From: Rhynchopus sp. YZ270_cl-10
Lineage: Eukaryota > Euglenozoa > Diplonemea > Diplonemida > Diplonemidae
DNA length: 64,000 bases
NCBI GenBank assembly: GCA_964035575.1
Contig: OZ037853.1
Coordinates: forward strand, 652,501-716,500
Reading direction: 5' to 3'
Shown here: piece by piece, positions 11,525-22,419 of the stretch
Position numbering within the stretch: the stretch's first letter is position 1
Layout of the letters: the number at the start of each line of letters is the position of its first letter
Notes under the pieces: generated by a model
The model's database searches: none
What the model saw: only the letters and a program-made list of their open reading frames with translations
What the model was told of the DNA's origin: nothing
Translations under genes and position numbers: made by a program

Positions 11525-14500
11525 CTGGGAGGGGTGGGAAGCAGATGTCTTCCGTGTGCACACAGACAGCAGAGCGCAAGCCTGATGTGGAGGCGAGAGA
11601 AGAAAGACAAGGGACGTGTGGTGTGCTGTGTGTGATCGGAGAAGGAGGGAGCGGGAAGACGTCTGCTTCGATTGCAATTCTGAGCAACGTCTGCGAGGAA
11701 GAGCGACAGCACCAGCAACGAAGACACAACGACAAACACAAACACAACAGGAACAGCGTGGTGAGTGATGTGAAGCCGTACTTCCCTGTGTTTGTGGCGC
11801 TGCCGACTGTGAAGCAGCACCTGCTTGAGAAGGGAGGGCTGGACAGGTTTGTGCTGGAGTCGTTTGCGCTGCGGGAGGCGGACCGTGCGTTCTTTGCGGA
11901 GACGTACGAGGTGGTGCTGGTGCTGGACTCGCTGGACGAGGTGGGGCTGACGCAGGAGGATGTGGGTGCTGTGGTGGCTGAGGGTGGCCTTCTGTGCCGG
12001 CACCCGTGGGTGGAGGCACACTGCAGCGTTGTTGTGACTGTGCGTGGTGAGTACCTGAAGGGTGTGGACACGTCTCCGTCTGGTGTGTGTGGGGCTGGTG
12101 TGCGTGCTCTGTACATGCAGCCGTTCACAGAGGTGGATGCGAGAACGTACATCAAACGTGCAAACACAGCCTGGGAGAAGGAACACAAAGAGGAGAAGGG
12201 GGGGAAGTCAGCCCACAAGGAAGAGCGCACAGTCTTCGTGCGTGAGAGCCCACAAGGAAGAGCGCACAGTCTTCGTGCGTGAGGAGGACGTTGAGGGACT
12301 TGTGCAGCTGCGGAACCCGTTTGTGCTGCACATGGCGTGCCACGCGCAGTGCAGCGGGCAGGCTTCTGAGGAGGTGATCTATGAGACCTACCTGGAGACG
12401 TGGACGAAGAAGGAGATGGCGTCTGGTGGAGTTGCTGGTGCTGTTTCGGATGTGTCTTTGGAGGATGTGATGCGTGCAGGGGAGCTTGTTGCATGCAGGA
12501 TGCTGGAGACAAACGAGCGGCAGGGGACTGTGGGTGTGGCGTCGGAGGTTCTTGATTCGCAGCACGGTGTGTGTGAGGCTGTGCGGGATGCGTGCTTCCG
12601 CTGCCTGCCGTTCCGGATTGAGGACTTTGGGGAGGAGCGGAGTGCGTTCACGTTCCGGCACAAGTCGCTTGGGGAGCACCTTGCAGCACGGCGGCTTGCA
12701 CGTGATCCAGCAGGGACACTGGGGACGCTGGTGCAGCGGAGCTTCAGCAAGGACTCGCAGCGTGTGCTTGGGTTCTTTGCGGCGCTGGTGTGTGGAGACA
12801 GTGTGCTGTACGAACGTGCTTGCACAGAGCTGCTTGCGGCTGTGAAGGCGACACGCGGCAGTGCAGGTGCAGGTGGAGATGCAGGTGTTAGTGGTGAGGG
12901 TCCACACCTGCGACATGGGTGGTACTAGTGCCCGATTGCGCACTTGGCACACCGCTTCCCATACTGCACGTTGGGGCGTATTCCGTGACCGTGACACCTG
13001 ATGGCACTCAAATGGTGCTAAGTTGCTCTTGTGGGAGCATACGTGTGTGGAGCATGTCTTCTGGGGAAGAAGCATTGGTCTTGGAAGGGCATGCGGGTAG
13101 AGTATGTGGAGTAGCAGTGACACCTGACGGTACTCGCGTAGTTTCGTGCTCCGAGGACAAAACTGTGCGTGTGTGGGATATGCACACTGGGGAGGCAGTG
13201 TTCTGGAAGGCCGCAGGACAGATGTGGCAGTCACTCCCGACAGTTCTAAAGTTGTCTTCAACTTCTCAAGGCGGCATCTGTGAGAGATCTCTCGACGGGG
13301 ATAGTCGCCCGACATTGGCAACATGGTTGCCACTGGATGTCGATGGACGGAAGTCAAATAGTGACATGCTCTGAGGACGTGCTGTGCGTATGGGCTGGTC
13401 ACGGGGAAGCAGGAGATGCAGTGGCCTTGCTGTGTGCAGACTTGGCATGCACTGGCAGTCACTCCCGATGGATGCCATGTTGTTTCATGCTCTGAGAAGG
13501 ATGTACATCTTTGGAACCTCTCCACTGGGGCAGAGGTGATGGTGTTCCATGCCGACGCTGAGTTGACAGCAGTGACAGTCACTCCTGATGGATGTCACGT
13601 GGTTGCTGGATCCAAGAGCGGCAATGTGCACGTTTGGAGCATTTCGACTGGGAAGGAGGTGACGGTGTTGCAAGGACATACATGCATTGTGAGTGCAGTA
13701 GCAGTGTCACCAGATGGAAGCCACGTGGTTCATGCGCCAACGAGGAGACTGTTCGAGTGTGGAACACCACGACCGGGAAGGAGACACCAGGTTTCGAAGC
13801 ACACCCAGCCTCGGTGCGTTCTGGGGGAGTGAGTCCTGATGGATACACATGGAACGCACCCACCGGCAGGCAGACACAGGTGTTTGAACCAGACACAAAG
13901 CCTCGCATGCATGTGTGGAACGTTGCGACGGGGAAAGAAGTAACTTTATGCACACATCCCGGTGAGTTTGCGGTGTTCTTGAGACAGTCTTCAACACTGA
14001 CAGTGTGGCAGTGTCTCCCGATGCATCACACGTGGCAACGTGTTTGCGTAGTGACCCTCGTGTGTAGAGCATGCCGACTGAAGCAGATGGCAGTATCTAC
14101 AGGGCATACAGACGCCGTCAATGGAGTGGTGACTCCTGATGGAGTGCATGTGGTTTCGTGCTATTCTGCTAACACCGTAACAATGTGGAAACTTCACACT
14201 GGAGAAGAGACGATGGTGTTCGCAGGACACAGCTCTTATGCCGAAGGTGTGGCTGTGGCTTCCTATGGGTGTCGTGTTGTTTCACGCTCGAAGCACAACA
14301 CTGTCCAGAAGTGAGATATTTACAGCAAGAAGCAGGTCTTCACCTTGCATTCCGATAGCGTCTTGGGAGTGGCAGTGCCACCTGATTGAGGTCACGTGGT
14401 GTCGTGCGTTTGGCGCTGCAGCGGTATTTCGCATATGTGGAGCGTGGCAACAGGTGGCTGTGCTTCAAGGACAGTGTGCTTATTTTTTCAGTATTGCTGT

Positions 14501-14870
14501 GAGCCCCGATGGACGCGAAGTGATATGTGGCAAGAATGAGAAGGCATGTGCGTTTGTGGAGCATCTGCACTGGGGAAGACGGCACGATTGATGGGTTGCG
14601 GTTGAAGAGAGTGATCGGTGTCCCTCCAACAGTTCCTCGTTGGCGTCAGTGCAGTGTTCGTACACGTTCTTGTGTTTGCCTCTTTTCCAAGACGAATGCA
14701 GTCTGAGTGACGAGGACGAACGGGTTTGTGCGAGGACAGAAGAGCGGCTTGTCGAGGTGTTACACTGGCAGTGCACTAAGTGTGCTGTCTGTTCATATTC
14801 ACACGTCTTTTCCAAGATGTGTTGCGATTCGACATGTGTTCTGTTTTTGTATATGGGACAGTCCATAAAC
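11525..14870 (+). pseudogene. Decayed NACHT-WD40 gene of the ART-NACHT-WD40 family
   Basis: Homology to the intact genes at 45828 and 54687 begins abruptly near 11525 at GGKQMSSVCTQ, just after the linker of those genes, so the ankyrin and ADP-ribosyltransferase parts are missing. The NACHT core is still readable: Walker A GEGGSGKT (about 11640) and Walker B VLVLDSLDE (about 11920). A short tandem duplication near 12215-12280 shifts the frame, and the coding continues in another frame to about 12928. The pentapeptide-repeat part is deleted near 12895-12905. WD-repeat phrases (VAVTPDG, VRVW) then run on through several frame breaks to about 14600. The 3' flank matches that of the intact copies. 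It is a dead, 5'-truncated duplicate. Confidence 0.85.
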
Positions 14871-15102
14871 CTACCCCCCTAAAAAGCAACCTTTTGAATC
14901 AGGCCTGACGCTAACCATCAACCATCAACCCACGGAAAATGGCTTTCCCCCCCCGACCATAAACCATCATCCCACCATCAACCCACCAAAAATACCCTTT
15001 TTTTTTCTGCGTTGTTTGGCAGGCCATCATGCCATCATCCCACGTTTTTTGGAGATTTTTTTTTCCGTTCATCATGCCACCATCATGCCATGTGGGGTGC
15101 AT

Positions 15103-16064
15103 GATGGCATGATGGCATGATGGCACGATGGCACGATGGCACGATGGCACGATGGCACGATGGCACGATGGCACGATGGCACGATGGCACGATGGCACGA
15201 TGGCACGATGGCACGATGGCACGATGGCACGATGGCACGATGGCACGATGGCACGATGGCACGATGGCACGATGGCACGATGGCACGATGGCACGATGGC
15301 ACGATGGCACGATGGCACGATGGCACGATGGCACGATGGCACGATGGCACGATGGCACGATGGCACGATGGCACGATGGCACGATGGCACGATGGCACGA
15401 TGGCACGATGGCACGATGGCACGATGGCACGATGGCACGATGGCACGATGGCACGATGGCACGATGGCACGATGGCACGATGGCACGATGGCACGATGGC
15501 ACGATGGCACGATGGCACGATGGCACGATGGCACGATGGCACGATGGCACGATGGCACGATGGCACGATGGCACGATGGCACGATGGCACGATGGCACGA
15601 TGGCACGATGGCATGATGGCATGATGGCATGATGGCATGATGGCATGATGGCATGATGGCATGATGGCATGATGGCATGATGGCATGATGGCATGATGGC
15701 ATGATGGCATGATGGCATGATGGCATGATGGCATGATGGCATGATGGCATGATGGCATGATGGCATGATGGCATGATGGCATGATGGCATGATGGCATGA
15801 TGGCATGATGGCATGATGGCATGATGGCATGATGGCATGATGGCATGATGGCATGATGGCATGATGGCATGATGGCATGATGGCATGATGGCATGATGGC
15901 ATGATGGCATGATGGCATGATGGCATGATGGCATGATGGCATGATGGCATGATGGCATGATGGCATGATGGCATGATGGCATGATGGCATGATGGCATGA
16001 TGGCATGATGGCATGATGGCATGATGGCATGATGGCATGATGGCATGATGGCATGATGGCATGA
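15103..16064. repeat. Octamer array in two blocks: (GATGGCAC)n then (GATGGCAT)n
   Basis: An 8-bp tandem repeat of about 120 units. After a few GATGGCAT units at the left edge, a pure block of about 61 GATGGCAC units runs to about 15610. It then switches abruptly to about 57 pure GATGGCAT units. The sharp switch implies expansion of one variant unit within an older array. The long open frames across it are artefacts. Confidence 0.97.
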
Positions 16065-16065
16065 T

Positions 16066-16195
16066 GGGAAAAAGTTGCGTACCGTGCGCCTGCGGCGCAA
16101 GCATGTATCCCACCAACGCAGTTCCATTTTATGGGAACATTTTTTAGAAATGTTGCGTACCGTGGCTTCGCCAGGAACCTTTGGGTACCATGACT
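16066..16195. repeat. Dispersed two-hairpin repeat, copy 2 (inverted)
   Basis: Inverted relative to the copy at 3962-4108. Both hairpin ends are conserved (GCGCCTGCGGCGC and TGGCTTCGCCA), the middle differs. It lies inside the element at 14900-16547, directly after the octamer array. Confidence 0.6.
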
Positions 16196-16651
16196 TTACT
16201 GATAAGAAGGTGAAATCAAAGAGCAAATGTCGCTGATTCGGAGGAACTCTGACCGGGCTTGGGGAACATGCGTCTCTCACGAGCAGGAGCTTTGCAGGGG
16301 TTTTCGCGCGAAGCGCGAAAAATATTTTTTGGACCGTCAACAGAACTTTTTCAAACCCAAAATCCTGGCGGCGGGGCTGACCAAGTTTTCAAAAAATAAA
16401 AATCGTGTGTTTTTTGTCAATGGTGTGGAGTGTTGCGTGAGGTCAAAAAAACAGGCGTGGGAAAATTTTTTTTAGCTTTCCCCCCCCCCCCATATTCGAC
16501 CATCATCCCACGATTTCCCAAAAACCCAAAAGTTAGCGTCAGGCCTGCTTTTGAATTTTTTGCACATTAGATAACTTCCACTCGGACGTTTTGCTCGATT
16601 TTTGCTCCTTTGAACTCAGAATAACGTAATTAACTACAGAGGGACACAAAA

Positions 16652-17392
16652 ATGGATTTGACAATCAAGGGGTGGAACGGAGTGAAGGATACGGTGGAGC
16701 TGGGTGAGGATGACACACCTGCGGTGATGCGTCGGAAGGTGGCGTCTGCAGTGGGGTTGCCTGAAGACGGCTTTGTGATGACTTTCGGTGGGGAGGCGAT
16801 GGACGAAGGATACGACATGACGCAGCTGAGTGCTGGAGACACGATAATCTTGACGACGACGACGAAGCAAGTGGCCAGAGCAGCACTTCATGCGTTGGGT
16901 GAGACTGACATCACGGCTGAGAGGTTGGACAGTGTGCAGGATCCTGAGGTGGCACGTTTGCTTCTGCAGGCGGAGGTTGCGACGGTGATTCCTGATTGCT
17001 TCTTGCAGAGGGCATCGTTGACGAGTCTTGATCTGAGTGCCGAGTCTGTTGTGACTCAAATTGGGTGCGGCTTTATTGCGGACTGCACTTCATTGACAAG
17101 CATCGACCTCTCTGGGTTGATCCATGTTACAGAAATTGGTCCCGGCTTCCTTGCTGGGTGCAGTTCTTTGCGTACACTGGACTTATCGCCACTCAGCAGT
17201 GTCACACAAATTGACGACTTCTTTCTTTATGGATGCAGTTCGATGGAGAGCATCTACCTCACCGGCTGCAGCGATGTTGTGTCGAGCACAGTGTGGAACC
17301 AACTGGGGGAGTTTGTGGTTGAAACCCGTCCGAAACGCAGCAGAGACGAACCACTTGAGGAATCCCACCAGCGACTGAGACACGCAGAGTGA
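16652..17392 (+). CDS. Ubiquitin-like/leucine-rich-repeat protein, tandem copy 1
   Basis: 246 residues. Residues 1-72 read as a ubiquitin-like beta-grasp domain: a MDLTIKGWNG strand, DTVEL, then EDDTPAVMRRKVASAVGLPED and FGGEAMDEGYDMTQLSAGDTI. These line up with ubiquitin's [51 protein letters not shown]. No C-terminal GG follows, so it is a fixed domain rather than a conjugated tag. After a linker (about 75-112) come three to four 23-24-residue LRRs of the BspA/LRR_5 type (LTSLDLS...VTQIG..F..CTS). The tail has a basic RPKRSRDE cluster that could be a nuclear signal. The start is the first ATG in frame. Three more copies and a remnant occur in the window. The role is probably protein binding; no enzyme motif is seen. 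Confidence 0.85.
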   Translation: MDLTIKGWNGVKDTVELGEDDTPAVMRRKVASAVGLPEDGFVMTFGGEAMDEGYDMTQLSAGDTIILTTTTKQVARAALHALGETDITAERLDSVQDPEVARLLLQAEVATVIPDCFLQRASLTSLDLSAESVVTQIGCGFIADCTSLTSIDLSGLIHVTEIGPGFLAGCSSLRTLDLSPLSSVTQIDDFFLYGCSSMESIYLTGCSDVVSSTVWNQLGEFVVETRPKRSRDEPLEESHQRLRHAE

Positions 17393-17639
17393 CGCCGCCA
17401 GCTGCGCACTGCGACCTCGAAGCTGCACGACGCACACCCTCACAGGCCACTCCTCCCGCAAAGCACTGCAGGCAACAGAGCTGGAAACGCTGCTGCAGCA
17501 GGGAACGTACCCCTTTTTTATTTTTTACCTCTTTTTCTTTCCCCCTGGACGATGTTGAAACTTTTCATTAAGCCCCTTTTCAAAAAAGCAGTGTCAGGTC
17601 TCCTGTCTATAACCCACTGTTTACCATGCCTTGGTGTCT

Positions 17640-18677
17640 AAGGTGGGTCAGTTTTTGGTTTGAAACCTTCTTTTACCCCCTGCATGTGTCGTGTGTTTCT
17701 GCCTTGCGTCCCCCTCGTCGCTTTATGCTGTATCAAAGTTACTAAGAACCCTCTCCCCTTCCCCACACTCTTTTTCATCATTGTTCGGGGTTGGTTACCT
17801 TTTGGTTGCCGTTCCTCTTCTGCTTTTCCAGTAGGTCTGTATCCGGCTCAGGATCTCCACCCTCCACCCTGCAGGAGGCCTGGGGAATAGAGCTACGTGA
17901 AGAATGGCGTTATTTCACCTATTGGTGCTTGTGGTGTCGAGGACAGGACAAATGACATTGTGTGGAAAGTAGTCTGGTCATTCTTATTCTCTCACGTGCG
18001 GGGGAAGAGGTGTGTTATCTGCTACTACCCGATTGCTGTTTGCCTTGACGACATGTCCACGCACAAAACGTTGACACAGCACACAGGTGTGACACATAAG
18101 CAAAATACAACGGGCGAGGGACTTTAGAAAACCTCGACGAACCTGAACCCGTGCATTCATCCCTTTTGATGTGTGCGTTGTAACGGGGTGCGGCTTGACC
18201 TTCCGTATGTGCCGTGCGAGCGTTGGCAGGGGTGGAGGTGGTATTGGCTTTGTGCGATGTGCGGCCACATCCGTCTCCATCGGAAGGGTCTTTGCTTTGT
18301 GTCAGATCCTGGGACAGGATACGTATCTCTGATTTGGGGACCGCTTCCACAGGGTGTGCAAAGGCACCTTGCCGTCTGTATTTCCTGCCATCGTCTGGAG
18401 GGGTATGCAGGACTGTTCTGTGTTGTCCTCAGGGAGGTGGCATGGTGTTTGCCTTGTGTGCCACTCTGTGTGCAAAAGGGCGGCACATCCCTGCGAGACG
18501 GCAGCCTGTTGCAGGACTGCTTTGCGACACCTCGTAGTGGTCACCACTACCACTGTGCGCTTGCACCCGTTTGCACCCTTTTCTGTGCAACCTGGCAGAC
18601 CCTCACATTGGTCCTGCCTCGCTTTGAGTTCATCTTGCGAGCCTCAGGACAACACAGTGTGCATGAGGGTGTTCAGC
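17640..18677. repeat. 1.04-kb duplicated spacer, copy 1
   Basis: About 99 percent identical by eye to 24684-25720. It is the 3' spacer of the tandem LRR unit (period about 2182 bp between the ATGs at 16652 and 18834). Copy 2 is the same spacer after LRR gene 2, displaced by the insertion at 19836-24677. Few differences are visible (for example near 17940, 18116 and 18205), so the duplication is recent. Confidence 0.9.
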
Positions 18678-18703
18678 AGACACGACACAGCACACCCGTG
18701 TGA
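18257..18703 (+). CDS. Hypothetical Cys-rich protein in the LRR spacer
   Basis: Open frame of 148 residues from ATG at 18257 (the frame is open further upstream to 18173 without another ATG). It contains C-x2-C or similar pairs: MCGH near the start, AVCISCH, WCLPCVPLC, with many His and Trp. The frame is kept in the duplicate copy (ATG about 25298), but that copy is recent, so conservation means little. It could be a small zinc-binding protein or chance coding in a C-rich spacer. Confidence 0.3.
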   Translation: MCGHIRLHRKGLCFVSDPGTGYVSLIWGPLPQGVQRHLAVCISCHRLEGYAGLFCVVLREVAWCLPCVPLCVQKGGTSLRDGSLLQDCFATPRSGHHYHCALAPVCTLFCATWQTLTLVLPRFEFILRASGQHSVHEGVQQTRHSTPV

Positions 18704-18750
18704 GCGTTTCTCCCTCTGTAGTGGAGTCTTGTCTTGGTGGCAGCAGGTTT

Positions 18751-18807
18751 GCCTTCTTCTTGTTCCTTCCCCCACACACCTTCTCCACCTCATCACCAAT
18801 GCAACAG
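18751..18807 (+). promoter_or_regulatory. Pyrimidine-rich tract and AG before LRR gene 2
   Basis: A C/T-rich run (CTTCTTGTTCCTTCCCCCAC and on to CACCTCATCACC) ends in AACAG at 18803-18807, 27 bases before the ATG at 18834. The same sequence precedes gene 3 (AG at 38886-38887). It resembles a 3' splice acceptor; with no intron visible, a trans-splice acceptor is one explanation. Confidence 0.4.
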
Positions 18808-18833
18808 GGAAAAGGCTTTGGTGATCAGTAAAA

Positions 18834-19568
18834 ATGGATCTGACGATCAAGGGGTGGAACGGAGTGAAGGATACGGTGGAGCTGGGTGAGGATGACACAC
18901 CTGCGGTGATGCGTCGGAAGGTGGCGTCTGCAGTGGGGTTGTCTGAAGACGGCTTTGTGATGAGTTTCGGTGGGGAGGCGATGGACGAAGGATACGACAT
19001 GACGCAGCTGAGTGCTGGAGACACGATAGTCCTGTCGACGACGACGAAGCAAGTGGCCAGAGCAGCACTTCATGCGTTGGGTGAGACTGACATCACGGCT
19101 GAGAGGCTGGAGAGTGTGGAGGATCCTGAGGTTGCGAGTTTGCTTCTGCAGGCGGAGGTTGCGACGGTGATTCCTGATCGCTTCTTGCTGAGGGCATCGA
19201 TGACGAGTCTTGATCTGAGTGCTGAGTCTGTTGTGACTCAAATTGGGTGCAGCTTTCTTCAGGACTGCACTTCATTGACAAGCATCGACCTGTCTGGGTT
19301 GATCCATGTTACACTAATTGATTACGGCTTCCTTGAAGGATGCAGTTCTTTGTGTACACTGGACTTGTCACCACTGCGCAGTGTCACAGATATTCACCCC
19401 TTCTGCTTTCTTGGTAAATGCACTTCGTTGGAGAGCATCTACCTCACCGGCTGCAGCGATGTTGTGTCGAGCAGAGTGAGGAAACATGAGCTGTGGCATT
19501 TAGTGGTTGAAACCCGTCCGAAACGCAGCAGAGACGAACCAGTTGAGGAATCCCGCAAAAGCGACTGA
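18834..19568 (+). CDS. Ubiquitin-like/leucine-rich-repeat protein, tandem copy 2
   Basis: 244 residues. The first 110 residues are nearly the same as copy 1 (16652), with the ubiquitin-like domain at 1-72. The LRR part (about 113-205) differs more: LTSIDLSGLIHVTLIDYGFL, then a last repeat with one extra residue (DIHPFCFLGKCTS). The basic tail RPKRSRDEPVEE is kept and the stop is TGA. A pyrimidine tract and AG lie about 27 bases upstream. It was the middle gene of a compact three-gene array; its 3' spacer now carries 4.8 kb and 13 kb of inserted DNA. Confidence 0.85.
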   Translation: MDLTIKGWNGVKDTVELGEDDTPAVMRRKVASAVGLSEDGFVMSFGGEAMDEGYDMTQLSAGDTIVLSTTTKQVARAALHALGETDITAERLESVEDPEVASLLLQAEVATVIPDRFLLRASMTSLDLSAESVVTQIGCSFLQDCTSLTSIDLSGLIHVTLIDYGFLEGCSSLCTLDLSPLRSVTDIHPFCFLGKCTSLESIYLTGCSDVVSSRVRKHELWHLVVETRPKRSRDEPVEESRKSD

Positions 19569-19937
19569 GACACGCAGAGTGACGACGCCAGCTGCGCACT
19601 GCGACCTCGAAGCTGCACGACGCACACCCTCACAGGCCACTCCTCCCGCAAAGCACTGCAGGCGACAGAGCTGGAAACGCTGCTGCAGCAGGGAACGTAC
19701 CCCTTTTTTGTTTTTTCTCCCCTTTTTCTTTCCCCCTGGACGATGTTCAAACTTTTCATGAAGCCCCTTTTCAAAAAGCAGTGTCAGGTCTCCTGTCTAT
19801 AACTCACTGTATACCATGCCTAGGTGTCTAAGGTGCATGGTTGTACAAAGTACTCGAAGAGTAACGAGAACTCGAAAACGAAAAAAAAAATAGACACTCG
19901 AGTACTCGCCCGACCCATTTTTTTTTTTTCTCTTCAA

Positions 19938-20064
19938 TTTACTCGTTCTGGCACTCGAGTACTCGAACGAGTGGAAAAAAGTGGAAAAAAAAACAGTACT
20001 CGGCCGAGTACTCGAGACTTTTTTCCACTCGTTCGAGTACTCGAGTGCCAGAACGAGTAAATTC
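19938..20064. repeat. Palindromic insert inside the left TIR
   Basis: About 127-bp palindrome with arms ACTCGTTCTGGCACTCGAG.../...CTCGAGTGCCAGAACGAGT and a GTACTCGGCCGAGTAC centre. The right TIR of the host element lacks it, so it is probably a later insertion. Confidence 0.7.
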
Positions 20065-20375
20065 AGGGAAATAGCTCCATATACCGAATTATGCGACATC
20101 GCATAATTCTGGATTTTTTTTTTGGGGGGGGGGGAAAAAAAAAAAAAAAGAGGGGATTTTTGGGCAGGCTTTTTTCTAAATCACATGGGTAGTATCTGGA
20201 TCCAGTTCCAGGTGATTCCAGGTTTCTCAGATTTTTCGTGAAATTCCAGGTTTTTTCCAGGTATTCCAGGTGATTCCAGGTCAATTCCAGGTAATTCCAG
20301 GTTAATTCCAGGTGATTCCAGGTAATTCCAGGTCAATTCCAGGTAATTCCAGGTGGGTTTAAGCAGAAATCTGCA

Positions 20376-20591
20376 CGCAACACAAACACGCATTCCGATC
20401 TGGAAGTGTGGACGATGACAAAACACTCGGTTTTTGACACTGCTGCTTCCACTGCTGATGGTGCTGTCGCTGCCACTGACACTGCTGCCGCTGGAACTGC
20501 TGCTGCTGTCTACCCTCTTCCTTTTCTGTTCCCTCTGTTTCACCGCAATCTTTTTCACTTGCGTGATCATTGCGTTTGGTTTCCTCCCCAT
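20376..20591 (-). CDS. Ser-rich, basic N-terminal coding fragment (possible captured exon)
   Basis: The minus strand from ATG at 20591 reads MGRKPNAMITQVKKIAVKQR, then a basic EQKRKR patch and a long Ser-rich run with acidic and basic residues. It then runs into the ATTCCAGGT repeats, which are not coding. This looks like a first exon of a nuclear protein picked up by the element, but no family can be named. Confidence 0.3.
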
Positions 20592-20835
20592 GGTTTTTGT
20601 TGTTCTCTCTACACAGTGTAAATGTGAATAGGAAGAGAACTCGGGGATAGAGGGAGTGAGCGCTTCAGCGACAATGGCAAAGACTAATAAACGAAAGGTT
20701 TTTTAGAATTTCCATCACATGGTGTTCCGGAGGGGGCCAAGATTGACATGTCCTTGACGAGTGGGGGGTCCACTTTATAATTTGTGCGGGTTATTTTAGC
20801 CGGGAAATATGCATCTTCCAAAAACACCGACATTT

Positions 20836-20871
20836 GCATTTTTGGAATCTGTCCGTCCAGTAGTGGGGTCA
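20836..20871 (+). repeat. 36-base dispersed motif, copy 1
   Basis: Form: GCATTT(CC/TT)GG at the 5' end, a variable centre, and GTGGTGGGGTCA at the 3' end, always 36 bases. This copy has GCATTTTTGG and GTAGTGGGGTCA. It is followed by a looser TTTGCCAAAATGGACAAATT stretch seen after most copies. Confidence 0.65.
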
Positions 20872-21339
20872 CTTTGCCAAAATGGACAAATTCTTGGTAC
20901 ATACGTGAAGACACCAGTAAAAAAGCCTAATTCCAGAAAAAATCCAGATCTGGAATACCTGGAATTTTTCTGGAATTTTTCTGGAATTACCTGGAATCTG
21001 GATCCAGATACTACCCATGAAATCAGGTATTGATATTGGGGTTTTGAAAAAATAAAATGTGCGCACTTTATTTCCCGGCTTTAAGGTCCCACCCAGCGCA
21101 CTTTTTTTACTCGGTAGAAGGTAGGTGGGTTTCTTAGGGATAAAGTGACCGAGAAAAAAAATGGTGGTCGTCATGTCCTCAAACTGTCTAAAAACAACAT
21201 TTTTGAAGAAAAAATAACACAGTTCTATTTCAGGGGTCGCGCTAATTTTGGGGAAAATCGGCGAAAAAATGGAAAAACGGTACCAAAAAACGTACCTGAA
21301 ACAGCTGTGCACCAGGGGGTGAAAAAACAGTGTTTTGTG

Positions 21340-21375
21340 GCATTTCCGAGCCAATCCCAGGCTGTGGTGGGGGAT
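21340..21375 (+). repeat. 36-base dispersed motif, copy 2
   Basis: GCATTTCCGA ... GGCTGTGGTGGGGGAT; the last three bases differ from the usual TCA ending. Confidence 0.6.
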
Positions 21376-21379
21376 ATAC

Positions 21380-22040
21380 GGAAAAATGAACAAATTTTAG
21401 TGACTTAAATTTTCACAAAATATGAACCCATACTCGTAAACAAGGGTCATTTTCAGGTCTGAAAACCCAAATTCAGATGAAATGGTGGTGTTTTTGACAC
21501 CACTGAACAGTAGGTAGCGCCGCAGGCGCACGGTGCCCAACTTTTATCTTCTCTTTTTCCCTTTTCTCTGCGTTCTTTTGATTGTACGAGCCGATTGCTC
21601 TCCACGGTGGGGTCACATGTGTGCGCAAAAACACGCTAAAGTACGCTTACTATGAAATATGAGTTTCTCTGCAAGCATGTTCCCAGATCACGAAAAAAGG
21701 GAGGCGTTTTTGAGCGTATCGTCCGATGCGGTGCAATTGCAGAAAGTGATGGGGTCATTTTGGAAAAATGGACGAATTTTCGGTATTTAAGTTTTCACCA
21801 TTTTTTATTCCTGTGCACTTTTCGAGACTACCGATTCTCGTAAAGAAGGGTCATTTTCAGTTCTTGATTGAGAACAGTAGGTAGCGCCGCAGGCGCACGG
21901 TACCCAACTTTTGTCTTTTTTTCCCCCCCTTTTCTCTGCTTTCTTTTGATTGCGCGAGCCAATTGCTCTCCACGGTGGGGTCACATGTGTGTGCAAAAAC
22001 ACGCTATAGTACGTTTACTTTGAAATGTGAGTTTCTCCGA
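21380..22040. repeat. Diverged direct duplication, units of about 370 bp
   Basis: The segment at about 21380-21672 (AAATGAACAAATTTT ... GGTAGCGCCGCAGGCGCACGG ... CTCTCCACGGTGGGGTCACA ... AAACACGCTA) is repeated at about 21765-22040 with many substitutions. Each unit carries a fragment of the two-hairpin repeat (21513-21543, 21883-21913). No gene seen. Confidence 0.65.
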
Positions 22041-22116
22041 TTTAGTAAGGAAACCCCGGTTTGCAAAATACCGTGAGAAAATTCAACTACTCAAAAAAAT
22101 GTCCATTTTTCCAAAA

Positions 22117-22152
22117 TGACCCCACCACATGCCGGGATCGGCTCGGAAATGC
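22117..22152 (-). repeat. 36-base dispersed motif, copy 3
   Basis: On the minus strand: GCATTTCCGA ... GCATGTGGTGGGGTCA, exactly 36 bases. Confidence 0.65.
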
Positions 22153-22419
22153 GACAAAACGCACTTTCAGGGGGGGGGTAGGGGGGTCCACGTAGAAGGA
22201 ATTCCTTAAGGATTTGCTGTCCCAAACCCATTTTTTTGAAATTTAGGTGAAGAAACCCACTAAAAAGGTCGTACCTGGCCGCAAATCGCCCTGGGGATCA
22301 CGAAAATATCCCATTAAACCACCTGACAACCTCTACAGAGACTTTCCTGATTAAAAAAAATCGGTTTTTTGTGAAAAATCTCCAAAAATAGCGTCATCAA
22401 ATCGTCATCAACATGGGCC

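Larger units (their letters stand above)
14900..16547. mobile_element. Non-autonomous TIR element with 9-bp target duplication (Mutator-like size)
   Basis: CAGGCCTGACGCTAAC at 14900-14915 and its reverse complement at 16532-16547 are perfect 16-bp terminal inverted repeats. They are flanked directly by CTTTTGAAT at 14891-14899 and 16548-16556, a 9-bp direct repeat. Nine-base duplications are typical of Mutator-like transposons, but no transposase is present and the assignment rests on this length alone. Inside are the octamer array, an inverted copy of the two-hairpin repeat and a CGCGCGAAGCGCG hairpin (16305-16317). Confidence 0.8.
20184..21027. mobile_element. Nested element with inverted ATTCCAGGT-repeat ends
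   Basis: The left end ATGGGTAGTATCTGGATCCAG and the following (GATTCCAGGT)-like repeats (20184-20352) are mirrored at 20935-21027 (...CCTGGAAT...CTGGATCCAGATACTACCCAT). Total about 844 bp. The middle holds a Ser-rich coding-like segment on the minus strand (20376-20591) and one copy of the 36-base motif. Target duplications were not identified. Confidence 0.65.
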
